From NCBI GenBank assembly GCA_934899185.1, contig CAKXYI010000002.1, positions 124,001-188,000 on the forward strand: a stretch of 64,000 bases of DNA, read 5' to 3'. Position numbers and translations under genes: made by a program. The notes under the pieces were generated by a model. The model had not been told where the DNA came from and did not search any database. It saw only the letters and a program-made list of their open reading frames with translations. Shown here piece by piece: positions 53,582-62,415 of this stretch (its first letter is position 1; every line of letters starts with the position of its first letter). Source of the stretch: an uncultured Lachnospiraceae bacterium. Its GTDB lineage: Bacteria; Bacillota; Clostridia; Lachnospirales; Lachnospiraceae.

Positions 53582-54427
53582 ATGGAAATTTGTTATACCG
53601 TAGCGGATGTTAGAAAACAAGTAAAAGCATGGAAAAAAGAGGGATTGACGATCGGTTTTGTACCGACTATGGGCTATTTGCATGAGGGACACAAAAGCCT
53701 GATGGAAGCAGCCCGCAAGGAAAACGATAAGGTCGTTGTCAGTATTTTTGTCAATCCGATGCAGTTTGGACCGACAGAGGATCTGGAATCTTATCCGAGG
53801 GATCTAAAAAAGGATGCGGCGCTTTGTCAGGATGTTGGCGTTGATCTGATCTTTCACCCGGAACCGGAAGAAATGTATCCGGAAGGATTCTGCTCCTATG
53901 TGGATATGAATGGACTGACCACCGAACTCTGTGGCAAGAGCCGCCCGATCCACTTCCGTGGCGTGCAGACTGTTGTTTTAAAACTCTTTCATATTGTCTG
54001 CCCGGATAATGCATATTTCGGACAAAAGGATGCACAGCAGTTGGCAGTCATCAAGCGCATGGTCAAGGATCTGAGCGTGGATATCACCATTCACGGCTGC
54101 CCGATCATCCGCGAGCAGGACGGGCTGGCAAAAAGTTCCAGAAACACCTATTTAAACGAGGAAGAAAGACAGGCAGCCCTGATCTTATCAAAGAGTCTTG
54201 CCCTTGGTAAACAGATGATCGCAGAGGGTGAAAAGGATGCGGCTGTTATTAAAAAGGCGATCGCAGACAAGATCGAAACAGAACCTTTGGCAAAGATCGA
54301 TTATGTCGATGTCGTTGATTTTGCTACGATCATACCGATCGATCAGATCGCAGGAGAGACACTGGTTGCCATTGCGGTCTATATCGGAAAGACCAGACTG
54401 ATCGATAATTTTATTGTTGAGGCATAA
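53582..54427 (+). CDS. panC: Pantoate-beta-alanine ligase (pantothenate synthetase)
   Basis: This 281-residue enzyme of the nucleotidyltransferase fold joins pantoate and beta-alanine with ATP. The HIGH-like motif is [13 protein letters not shown] at about residue 28-40, [12 protein letters not shown] follows, and the KSS motif is [10 protein letters not shown] near residue 183. YFGQKDAQQ is also present. It lies 20 nt after panB with an AAGGAAGG ribosome site. Confidence 0.96.
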   Translation: MEICYTVADVRKQVKAWKKEGLTIGFVPTMGYLHEGHKSLMEAARKENDKVVVSIFVNPMQFGPTEDLESYPRDLKKDAALCQDVGVDLIFHPEPEEMYPEGFCSYVDMNGLTTELCGKSRPIHFRGVQTVVLKLFHIVCPDNAYFGQKDAQQLAVIKRMVKDLSVDITIHGCPIIREQDGLAKSSRNTYLNEEERQAALILSKSLALGKQMIAEGEKDAAVIKKAIADKIETEPLAKIDYVDVVDFATIIPIDQIAGETLVAIAVYIGKTRLIDNFIVEA

Positions 54428-54440
54428 GAAAGGCAAAAAA

Positions 54441-54833
54441 ATGGAAATCACAATGTTAAAAGGAAAGATCCATCGTGCTACCGTGACCCAGGCAGAATTG
54501 AATTATGTAGGGAGCATTACGGTCGACACCGAACTTTTGGAAGCGGCAGGCATTATGGAATACGAGTATGTGCAGATCGTCGATGTGGAGAACGGAAATC
54601 GTTTTGAGACCTACACGATCGCAGGGGAGGCAGGCAGTGGCATGATCTGCCTCAATGGCGCAGCAGCCAGACAGGTCATGGTCGGCGATCATGTCATTAT
54701 CATGTCTTATGCATCCATGAGCCCGGAGGAGGCAAAGGAACACAAGCCACACGTTGTTTTTGTGGATGGTGCTAATAAGATCCAGCGGATTTCCCGCTAT
54801 GAAAAGCACGGACTTTTGTCCGATAATCTGTAG
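54441..54833 (+). CDS. panD: Aspartate 1-decarboxylase
   Basis: This 130-residue pyruvoyl enzyme makes beta-alanine from aspartate. The self-cleavage site is Gly24-Ser25 in NYVGSITVD, which gives the pyruvoyl group; this position agrees with the start at 54441 rather than the longer frame from 54414. [13 protein letters not shown] matches the C-terminal half. It completes the set panG-panB-panC-panD in one operon. Confidence 0.96.
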   Translation: MEITMLKGKIHRATVTQAELNYVGSITVDTELLEAAGIMEYEYVQIVDVENGNRFETYTIAGEAGSGMICLNGAAARQVMVGDHVIIMSYASMSPEEAKEHKPHVVFVDGANKIQRISRYEKHGLLSDNL

Positions 54834-54905
54834 CGGGCAGGGCTTTTCTTTCTCGGACAGATGCGGTATAGTAAAGAAAAATATTTGATTAGGTAGGAAA
54901 TGGAT

Positions 54906-56105
54906 ATGTTAGAGGGAAAGTGTATTGTGCTTGGCGTGACGGGAAGCATCGCAGCCTATAAGATCGCAAACCTGGCAAGTATGCTGAAAAAACAGCATGC
55001 GGATGTGGAAGTCATCATGACAAAGAATGCAACAAATTTTATCAATCCGATTACATTTGAGACGCTGACAGGAAATAAATGTCTTGTAGATACCTTTGAT
55101 CGTAATTTTTCTTTTTCGGTGGAGCATATTGCGATTGCAAAAAAAGCAGATCTGTTTCTTGTAGCACCGGCATCTGCCAATGTCATCGCTAAAATGGCGC
55201 ATGGCATTGCAGATGATATGCTGACGACCACGATCCTAGCCTGTAAATGCCCTAAGATCGTATCCCCGGCGATGAACACCGGTATGTTTGAAAATCAGAT
55301 TGTACAGGACAATTTAAAGACCTTGAGAAAATATGGCATGCAGGTGATCGAGCCGGCAAATGGCTATCTTGCCTGTGGCGACTCCGGTGCCGGAAAGATG
55401 CCGGAACCGGATGTTCTCTTACAGTATATCCTGCGCGCGGTCGCATATGAAAAAGACCTTGCGGGAAAACATCTTTTGGTGACGGCGGGACCGACTAGGG
55501 AAGCCATTGATCCGGTACGCTTTATATCCAATCATTCGACCGGAAGAATGGGCTATGCCATCGCTAAAATGGCTATGCTGCGCGGGGCGGACGTGACGCT
55601 GATCAGCGGACCGGTAGCATTGGAGCCGCCTATGTTCGTAAAGACCATATCGGTAGAAAGTGCACAGGATATGTATGAAGCCGTCATGGCAGAGGCAGAT
55701 GATGCGGATATTATCATAAAATCCGCGGCGGTGGCAGATTATGCACCGGCCGATGTCAGTCAGGAAAAGATCAAAAAAACGGAAGGCGACGCCGCAATCC
55801 CGCTTGTCCGTACAAAAGATATTTTGGCGGCATTGGGCGAAAAAAAGCGCGAAGATCAGTTTATCTGCGGATTTGCCATGGAGACGGAGCATTTGCTGGA
55901 AAATGCCAAAGCAAAGCAGAAGAAGAAAAAGGTCGATATGATCGTTGCCAATAGCATCCGCCAGCGCGGTGCCGGATTCGGCGGTGATACCAATGTGGCA
56001 ACTCTGATCACAGGAGAGGGCATGCGGTCCCTGCCCCTGATGAGCAAGGAAGCGCTGGCTATGGAGATTTTGGACGAAGCAGCCCGAGGTCTTCATTTAC
56101 GATAG
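54906..56105 (+). CDS. coaBC: Bifunctional phosphopantothenoylcysteine decarboxylase/phosphopantothenate-cysteine ligase
   Basis: This roughly 399-residue CoA-pathway enzyme has an N-terminal FMN-dependent CoaC domain (GVTGSIAAYK, the active-site His in SVEHIAIAK, ASANVIAKMAHGIADD, SPAMNTGMF) and a C-terminal CoaB ligase domain (VTAGPTREAIDPVRFISNHS, STGRMGYAIA). The ATG at 54906 is 8 nt from AGGTAGG; an in-frame ATG at 54900 is an alternative. The pantothenate operon probably reads on into it. Its 3' end overlaps the opposing YdcF gene by 47 nt. Confidence 0.95.
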   Translation: MLEGKCIVLGVTGSIAAYKIANLASMLKKQHADVEVIMTKNATNFINPITFETLTGNKCLVDTFDRNFSFSVEHIAIAKKADLFLVAPASANVIAKMAHGIADDMLTTTILACKCPKIVSPAMNTGMFENQIVQDNLKTLRKYGMQVIEPANGYLACGDSGAGKMPEPDVLLQYILRAVAYEKDLAGKHLLVTAGPTREAIDPVRFISNHSTGRMGYAIAKMAMLRGADVTLISGPVALEPPMFVKTISVESAQDMYEAVMAEADDADIIIKSAAVADYAPADVSQEKIKKTEGDAAIPLVRTKDILAALGEKKREDQFICGFAMETEHLLENAKAKQKKKKVDMIVANSIRQRGAGFGGDTNVATLITGEGMRSLPLMSKEALAMEILDEAARGLHLR

Positions 56106-56835
56106 CAAGTATTTCTCTTACAAAATAGGTGGGAAAGAGCCACCAGGCAGTCTTGGCAGGAATGCCATAGGCGGTAAAGCCAAGTTTTTTGGCAATGCAA
56201 AGACTGCGGTAAAGATGAAATTCATTGGAGACAAGGGCGAGATGTGGATCGAGCCCTTGTTTTTTTATGATGACAGAGGAAAACAGGAGATTTTCCTGGG
56301 TGGTCCGGGACTGGTCCTCCATAAAAATACGACTTTCCGGGATGCCATGACCAATCAGGTATTGCTGCATACAGGCAGCCTCGGAAATACCTTCATCATC
56401 TCCTTTACCGCCGGAAACAATGCATTTGCTGTCGGGGGTAGCGCGCAGGTAGGCGATGGCGGCATCCAGGCGTTCCTCTAACATAAGGCTTGCTTTTGTG
56501 CCGTAGACCTTGCAGCCTAAAACGATGAGTGTGCATGGCTGCTGGGAATACGCCTTTATGGCAGATAAGATGCGGCATGCATTGATCAGGACGAGCAGAC
56601 AGGCGAGGGCAAGCAGAGCCAGTATCAGGATGCAGAGCAGGCGAAGGATACCGGGCTGAGCGAGTGCCATTGCAATTCCTTGCCGGATCTGCCTTGGAAA
56701 AATCCCATAAATCATCAGCAGGATGGAAAAGATAAGACCGGTCATATTGCCGGGATTTAAGATTCTTTTTGTAAAAAAGGGCATAAGGAACCAGATACAA
56801 AATAGGGTTCCTATAAAAAACAATAAAAGGTGCAT
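56059..56835 (-). CDS. YdcF family membrane protein (DUF218)
   Basis: This 258-residue protein has three or four N-terminal membrane segments (to about residue 95) and a DUF218/YdcF domain (about 100-225: LIVLGCKVYGTKASLMLEERLDAAI, CIVSGGKGDDEGISEA, QSRTTQENL, LVSNEFHLYRS), the fold linked to SanA/ElyC envelope proteins. The exact function is unknown. The start read from CAT at 56833-56835 has AAGGAG about 10 nt upstream. It converges on coaBC, with 47 nt of tail-to-tail overlap. Confidence 0.85.
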   Translation of the reverse strand: MHLLLFFIGTLFCIWFLMPFFTKRILNPGNMTGLIFSILLMIYGIFPRQIRQGIAMALAQPGILRLLCILILALLALACLLVLINACRILSAIKAYSQQPCTLIVLGCKVYGTKASLMLEERLDAAIAYLRATPDSKCIVSGGKGDDEGISEAACMQQYLIGHGIPESRIFMEDQSRTTQENLLFSSVIIKKQGLDPHLALVSNEFHLYRSLCIAKKLGFTAYGIPAKTAWWLFPTYFVREILAIVNEDLGLLRPKSP

Positions 56836-57001
56836 ATGTTGTGATCTCCTTTTCTGCAAGCATCATAACATATTTGGATTTTGAACGAAAGCAAGGAAAG
56901 AAAATAAAAAGATCTATGCGATGAGACAATAATGGTACATGCCGTGTGCTACTCTAAGATCAACAAAAAAGACAGGTTGATCGAAACGAGGAGGTAGCAC
57001 T

Positions 57002-57109
57002 ATGAAAGGATACACTGTAGGAAGCGGATTTATGGGATATGTAGATGGGGAATACATTTTATTTGCAAGTGAGGCAGATTACTACGAATTTATGGAAGAG
57101 GTGGCTTAG
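57002..57109 (+). CDS. Very small conserved-looking protein (35 aa)
   Basis: Short reading frame of 35 residues, starting MKGYTVGSGFMGYVDG and ending in an acidic aromatic tail (EADYYEFMEEVA). A perfect GAGGAGG (56988-56994) lies 7 nt before the ATG, and a hairpin GATCAAC/GTTGATC (56958-56964, 56976-56982) lies upstream of it. The strong ribosome site and balanced composition argue that it is expressed. The function is unknown. The protein resembles short Lachnospiraceae hypothetical proteins by memory only. Confidence 0.65.
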   Translation: MKGYTVGSGFMGYVDGEYILFASEADYYEFMEEVA

Positions 57110-57112
57110 ATG

Positions 57113-57121
57113 TGGTATAAT
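57113..57121 (+). promoter_or_regulatory. Extended -10 promoter of the pepP-polA operon
   Basis: TGG-TATAAT (57113-57121) starts four bases after the small gene's stop. The -35 is poor. Confidence 0.5.
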
Positions 57122-57201
57122 ACATCAGTTAGATTTTATGAGTGGAGCATGGCGGAAGTGTCATGTTTGCCTAGCGCAATAGAAAAGGAGATGTATGTAT
57201 T

Positions 57202-59016
57202 ATGAGCAAAAAAATCGATCCACAGATCATCAATGAAAGACTGCGTTCCCTTCGCTGTCTGATGCAGGAAAAGGGAATCATGGTCTATGTTGTTCCGACT
57301 TCCGATGATCATATTTCCGAGTATGTCGGAGAACACTATAAGTGTCGTGCTTTTATCACAGGTTTCACAGGATCTGCCGGTACGGCGGTAATCACTTTAG
57401 AGGAAGCCGGTGTATGGACAGACGGACGTTATTTTGTTCAGGCTGCTGCACAGGTAGCAGGTAGTGATGTGACCTTATACCGTATAGGAGAGCCGGAAGT
57501 GCCGACAGTCATGGAGTTTGTAGAGGAGCATCTGAAAGAGGGCGCTACGATCGGTTTTGATGGTGCCTGCATGGCAGCGGGAGAAGCCAAGGAATTGCGT
57601 GAGATCGCTGAGAAAAAGTCCGGTAAGATCGCTATGGATGAGAATCTGATCGATCAGATCTGGGAGGATCGTCCTGCCCTTCCGCAGGAGCCGGTCTTTG
57701 TTCTACGTCAGCAGTATGCAGGAGAGTCTACCCCGGATAAATTAGCACGTATCCGTGCAGAATTAAAGAAAAAGGGGGCAGACAGCCACCTGATCGGCAG
57801 CCTTTACGATATCGCATGGATCACCAACTTACGTGGCGGTGATATTTCACATGTGCCGGTATTTTTGTCTTTCCTCTTTTTGACGGGACAGGATGCTGTT
57901 CTGTATGCCTTCTACGAGAAGTGGCCGGAGGAAGTCAGAGATTATCTGGCAGAATGTGGCTTTACGCTGCGGCCGTATGATGCTGTTTATGATGAGTTGC
58001 CACAGCGCGTGCAGGAGGCAGGAGGAAAGGTCCTCTTAAATCCGGGAACCATCAATGCTAAACTCATGAGCCTTGTCAGTCAAGATCAGATCCTTGAGGG
58101 ACACGATCCATCAGAACTGATGCGCGCCATTAAGAATGAGACAGAGGTGGCAAATACGATCGAAGCCCATATTTATGATGGTCTTGCTGTGACCAAGTTC
58201 ATCCATTATCTCAAGACCAATGTTGGCAGCGAACCAATGACGGAGATCAGTGCGTCTGATTATCTACAGGAGCGCAGAGAGGAGCAGCCGGGATTCTTGG
58301 ATCTGAGTTTTGATACCATCAGTGCATATGGTGCCAATGCTGCCATGATGCATTATTCAGCAACACCGGAAGATCATGCAGCCCTTGCACCGGAAGGTAT
58401 GCTCCTTGTGGATTCCGGCGGACATTATCTGGGGGGGACGACCGATATTACCAGGACCATCGTCTTAGGACCGATCTCCGATGAAATCAAAAAGATGTAT
58501 ACGCTGGTATTAAAGGGACACTTGCGCTTGGCACATGCAAAGTTTCCAAAGGGCGTATCCGGAACCAATCTGGATGCGATCGCCAGAGGTCCGCTCTGGG
58601 ATTTGGGCTTGGATTACCGCTGTGGAACCGGACATGGCGTAGGGCATATACTGAATGTGCATGAAGGTCCAAATGCATTCCGCTGGCGCACGACCGATAT
58701 GTTCCCATCCCAGGAGTTGATTCCCGGCATGATCACAACGGATGAACCGGGCTTCTATGAAGAAGGCGGTTATGGTATCCGTATTGAGAACGAACTCCTC
58801 TGTGTTGAGGCAGAAAAGACAGAGTATGGTCAGTATTATCAGTTCCAGAACCTGACCTTTGCCCCAATCGATCTGGATGCAGTGCTGCCGGACATGATGA
58901 CAGATAAAGAAAGAGACTGGCTCAATACTTATCACAGACAGGTTTATGATACCCTGAGTCCATATTTAGATGACAAGGAAAAGGAATGGCTACAGTATGA
59001 AACAAGAGCAATCTAA
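57202..59016 (+). CDS. pepP: Xaa-Pro aminopeptidase (aminopeptidase P family)
   Basis: This 604-residue M24-family metallopeptidase has two N-terminal creatinase-like domains and a C-terminal pita-bread domain. Metal ligands can be placed: LLVDSGGHYLGGTTDITRT (two Asp), HGVGHILNVHEG (His), TDEPGFYEEG (Glu) and GIRIENEL (Glu). The roughly 600-residue three-domain form matches the eukaryote-like aminopeptidase P found in clostridia. GGAG precedes the ATG. It overlaps polA by 20 nt. Confidence 0.92.
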   Translation: MSKKIDPQIINERLRSLRCLMQEKGIMVYVVPTSDDHISEYVGEHYKCRAFITGFTGSAGTAVITLEEAGVWTDGRYFVQAAAQVAGSDVTLYRIGEPEVPTVMEFVEEHLKEGATIGFDGACMAAGEAKELREIAEKKSGKIAMDENLIDQIWEDRPALPQEPVFVLRQQYAGESTPDKLARIRAELKKKGADSHLIGSLYDIAWITNLRGGDISHVPVFLSFLFLTGQDAVLYAFYEKWPEEVRDYLAECGFTLRPYDAVYDELPQRVQEAGGKVLLNPGTINAKLMSLVSQDQILEGHDPSELMRAIKNETEVANTIEAHIYDGLAVTKFIHYLKTNVGSEPMTEISASDYLQERREEQPGFLDLSFDTISAYGANAAMMHYSATPEDHAALAPEGMLLVDSGGHYLGGTTDITRTIVLGPISDEIKKMYTLVLKGHLRLAHAKFPKGVSGTNLDAIARGPLWDLGLDYRCGTGHGVGHILNVHEGPNAFRWRTTDMFPSQELIPGMITTDEPGFYEEGGYGIRIENELLCVEAEKTEYGQYYQFQNLTFAPIDLDAVLPDMMTDKERDWLNTYHRQVYDTLSPYLDDKEKEWLQYETRAI

Positions 59017-61759
59017 TAAGTTATTACTCATAGATGGACACAGTATTTTAAACCGTGCTTTTTTTGGACTGCCGGATCTGACCAATGCAGCAGGACTGCA
59101 TACCAATGCGGTCTATGGATTTTTAAATATCATGTTCAAGATCATGGACACGGAAAAACCGTCCTATTTGACCGTAGCCTTTGATGAGCATGCACCGACT
59201 TTTCGTCACAAGATGTTTGCAGAATACAAGGGTACAAGAAGGCCTATGGCAGATGAACTGCGTCAACAGGTGCCTATGATGAAGCAGATGCTTACTGCAA
59301 TGGGGATCACGGTGATCTCCAAAGAGGGATTGGAAGCAGATGACCTTCTGGGGACTATAGCGCGTATGGCTGAAGATCAAGGAATGGAAGTTACGATCGT
59401 CTCCGGCGACAGGGATCTTCTGCAGTTGGCAACGGACCATACCAAGATCAGTATTCCAAAGACAAAAAAGACGGGCACGGAGATCGAGAACTATTATGCA
59501 GCCGATGTGGCAGAGCGTTATCTGGTGACACCGACGGAGTTTATCGATGTCAAGGCTTTGATGGGAGATACTGCAGATAATATCCCGGGCGTACCGGGGA
59601 TCGGCGAAAAGACAGCGACAGCCATCATTTCCCAGTATCATTCGATCGAGGCAGCACATGAGGAGGCAGATCAGTTACGCCCGCCGCGTGCTGCCAAGAA
59701 TATCGTAGAATTTTACGATCAGGCGGTCATGTCAAAGGAACTGGCAACCATTGAGGTACACGCAGACATTACCTATGATCTGCAAGCGGCAAGGCTTTCA
59801 GATATCTTTACCCCGGAGGCATATGCACTCTGCAAGGAATGGGAGTTCAAGAACCTTTTGGGCAGATTTCAGATTCAGGCACCAAGAAATGTAGCGGAAG
59901 ATGCCTTCTTACAGGCAGAGGATGCCCGGAGTCTGACTGCTTTTGCAAAGGAATTGGCAAAGGGCAAAGCATCTTATATTGGTCTATATCTGGCATGGAG
60001 ACAGCGCAGTGCCAAGGAGTGGGAGGAGGCGTCACTTGCCAAGGACGGCGATGGGCAGTTATCGCTTTTTGCAAGTCAGGAGACATTGGAAGATGACTGT
60101 CGGGAATACGAGATTTACGGTATGGCACTTTCGGATGGAGAAAAGAGCCTGTGGGCACCGATGACTGATATTTCTTGTATAACGCAGGTCTTAGAACATC
60201 TGACGGCGAAGGGAAAGCGTCTGGCATGTATGAATGTCAAGGAAGCCATCAAGATCTGTGTACCGCATTTGCAGGAGCGCTTTTTACATTATGAGAATGT
60301 CTATGATGTGGCGGTGGCGGAGTATCTGCTGCAGCCGCTCAAGAATACTTATGTAGCAGAAGATCTGGCGAGCGAGTATCTGGGTATCAGTGTGCCGGGT
60401 TATGGGGAGGCTTTTGGCAAGAAGAGTCTGGCGCAGGCATTGGAAGAAATGCCGGAGAAATTTTGCTCTTATGCCTGCTATGAGGCATATATCTGTAGCC
60501 GTGTGGCTGGCATGCAGTGGGAAAGACTGAAAGAAAAGCAGATGGATGATCTGTATCGGGATGTCGAATTGCCGCTGATCTTTACACTGGCAGATATGGA
60601 ACTGGAAGGTATTGCGATCAATGCCAAAGCCCTAGAAGAATATGGCGGACGTCTGATGGGACGTCTGGTGGAACTAGAGCAAAAGATCTACAACGAAGCC
60701 GGAGAAGAGTTCAATATTAATTCGCCAAAGCAGTTGGGGCTGATCCTTTTTGAAAAGATGGGGATGCCGGGCGGCAAGAAGACAAAGACTGGCTATTCTA
60801 CGGCGGCAGATGTTTTAGAGAACCTGGCACCGGACTATCCGATCGTGGCAGATATTCTGGAATACCGCCAACTGGCAAAATTGAAATCGACTTATGCAGA
60901 GGGACTTTCAAATTGTATTGCGCCGGACGGAAGGATTCATTCTTCCTTCCAGCAGACGGTTACGGCAACCGGTCGTATCAGCAGTACGGAGCCCAATTTA
61001 CAGAATATACCGATTCGCATGGAAGAGGGCAAGTTGATACGCAAGGTATTTCATCCAAAGGATGGTTTTGTCTTTGTGGATGCAGACTATTCCCAGATCG
61101 AATTGCGTGTCTTATCCCATATGTCCGGGGATCAGAACTTGATCCATGCCTTTTTGCAGGGACAGGATATTCACAGATCTACAGCGTCACTGGTATTCCA
61201 CACAGCCTTTGAGAATGTTACAGAATTGCAAAGACGCAATGCCAAGGCGGTCAATTTTGGTATCGTATATGGGATCAGTGCCTTTGGATTGAGCCGAGAT
61301 CTTGGCATCAGCAAGAAGGAGGCTGGCAAGTATATTGATGATTATTTCTTGGCATATCCGCGCATGAAAGAATTTTTGGATGGGCTGGTAGCGGAGGGCA
61401 AGGAAGCAGGAGCGGTCAAGACCATGTATGGGCGTATCCGACCGATCCCGGAACTTTCATCCAGCAATTTTATGCAGCGCCAGTTTGGTGAGCGTATCGC
61501 CATGAACTCTCCGATCCAGGGAACGGCGGCCGACATCATCAAGATCGCCATGGTGCATGTGCATGATCGTTTACAAAAAGAAGGTTTGGCATCCCGACTT
61601 CTCTTACAGGTGCATGATGAACTTTTGATCGAGGCAAAAGAAGAAGAGTTGCCGATGGTAAAAAGGATCTTGCAGGAAGAAATGGAAGGTGCCGCAAAAC
61701 TGGCAGTGCCGCTGACAATCGATATGCATACAGGATATACATGGTATGATGCAAAATAA
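58997..61759 (+). CDS. polA: DNA polymerase I
   Basis: This 920-residue enzyme has an N-terminal 5'-3' exonuclease (GHSILNRAFFGLPDL, VSGDRDLLQL, MGDTADNIPGVPGIGEKTA), a middle domain where the DxE metal ligands of 3'-5' proofreading are not seen (as in Bacillus Pol I), and a C-terminal family A polymerase (motif A DADYSQIELRVLSH, motif B RRNAKAVNFGIVYGISAFG, motif C LQVHDELLIE). The ATG at 58997 follows AAGGAAAAGGAA and gives the usual start; an earlier in-frame start at 58970 lies inside pepP. Confidence 0.96.
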   Translation: MKQEQSNKLLLIDGHSILNRAFFGLPDLTNAAGLHTNAVYGFLNIMFKIMDTEKPSYLTVAFDEHAPTFRHKMFAEYKGTRRPMADELRQQVPMMKQMLTAMGITVISKEGLEADDLLGTIARMAEDQGMEVTIVSGDRDLLQLATDHTKISIPKTKKTGTEIENYYAADVAERYLVTPTEFIDVKALMGDTADNIPGVPGIGEKTATAIISQYHSIEAAHEEADQLRPPRAAKNIVEFYDQAVMSKELATIEVHADITYDLQAARLSDIFTPEAYALCKEWEFKNLLGRFQIQAPRNVAEDAFLQAEDARSLTAFAKELAKGKASYIGLYLAWRQRSAKEWEEASLAKDGDGQLSLFASQETLEDDCREYEIYGMALSDGEKSLWAPMTDISCITQVLEHLTAKGKRLACMNVKEAIKICVPHLQERFLHYENVYDVAVAEYLLQPLKNTYVAEDLASEYLGISVPGYGEAFGKKSLAQALEEMPEKFCSYACYEAYICSRVAGMQWERLKEKQMDDLYRDVELPLIFTLADMELEGIAINAKALEEYGGRLMGRLVELEQKIYNEAGEEFNINSPKQLGLILFEKMGMPGGKKTKTGYSTAADVLENLAPDYPIVADILEYRQLAKLKSTYAEGLSNCIAPDGRIHSSFQQTVTATGRISSTEPNLQNIPIRMEEGKLIRKVFHPKDGFVFVDADYSQIELRVLSHMSGDQNLIHAFLQGQDIHRSTASLVFHTAFENVTELQRRNAKAVNFGIVYGISAFGLSRDLGISKKEAGKYIDDYFLAYPRMKEFLDGLVAEGKEAGAVKTMYGRIRPIPELSSSNFMQRQFGERIAMNSPIQGTAADIIKIAMVHVHDRLQKEGLASRLLLQVHDELLIEAKEEELPMVKRILQEEMEGAAKLAVPLTIDMHTGYTWYDAK

Positions 61760-61799
61760 CTTTGTTTTGCCTATAAAAAATGATACAATGGAGTAGATT

Positions 61800-62390
61800 A
61801 TGAAGTTTATAGGGATCACCGGAGGTGTCGGTGCCGGAAAGTCAACGGTACTGGCGTATTTGAGGGAAAATTACAAGTGTCACATTGCCTTAGCAGATGA
61901 TCTGGCAAAGTCTTTGATGGAGCCGGGGAGCATCTGCTACGGTGCGCTGGTAGATCTGCTAAATCCTTATCAGGTTTTTGATGGATCCGGACGGATAGAT
62001 AAAGAGAGCATGGCACGCCTTCTTTTTTCACAGGGAGAGGTGCGCACACAGGTCAATGATATTGTCCATCCTGCGGTCAGGGAAAGTGTATTGGAACAGG
62101 TCAAAGAGGCGAGAAAACAAGGCAATCTGGACTATTTTTTCTTTGAGGCAGCGCTTCTTTTAGAGGATCATTACGAGGAAGTTTGTGATGAATTGTGGTA
62201 TATCTATGCTTCAGAAGATGAGCGACGGATGCGTCTGAAACGTGACAGAGGCTACACGGACGAAAAGATAGATCAGATCTTCGCCAGCCAGATGCCGGAG
62301 GAAGCCTTTCGGCAGGTATGTGTCCATGTGATCGACAGCAGTGGGAGTATGGAAGAAACGCAGGCACAGGTACGTCAGATCTTAGGATAG
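61800..62390 (+). CDS. coaE: Dephospho-CoA kinase
   Basis: This 196-residue P-loop kinase does the last CoA step. P-loop GGVGAGKST at residues 7-15, DDLAKSL with the conserved Asp at about 33, IVHPAV region and RLKRDRGY in the lid are as in CoaE. It is 40 nt after polA, a pairing common in Firmicutes, and 26 nt before the FtsA-like gene. Confidence 0.95.
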   Translation: MKFIGITGGVGAGKSTVLAYLRENYKCHIALADDLAKSLMEPGSICYGALVDLLNPYQVFDGSGRIDKESMARLLFSQGEVRTQVNDIVHPAVRESVLEQVKEARKQGNLDYFFFEAALLLEDHYEEVCDELWYIYASEDERRMRLKRDRGYTDEKIDQIFASQMPEEAFRQVCVHVIDSSGSMEETQAQVRQILG

Positions 62391-62415
62391 GAAAGTGATA
62401 GAGGAGAGCAGATTT

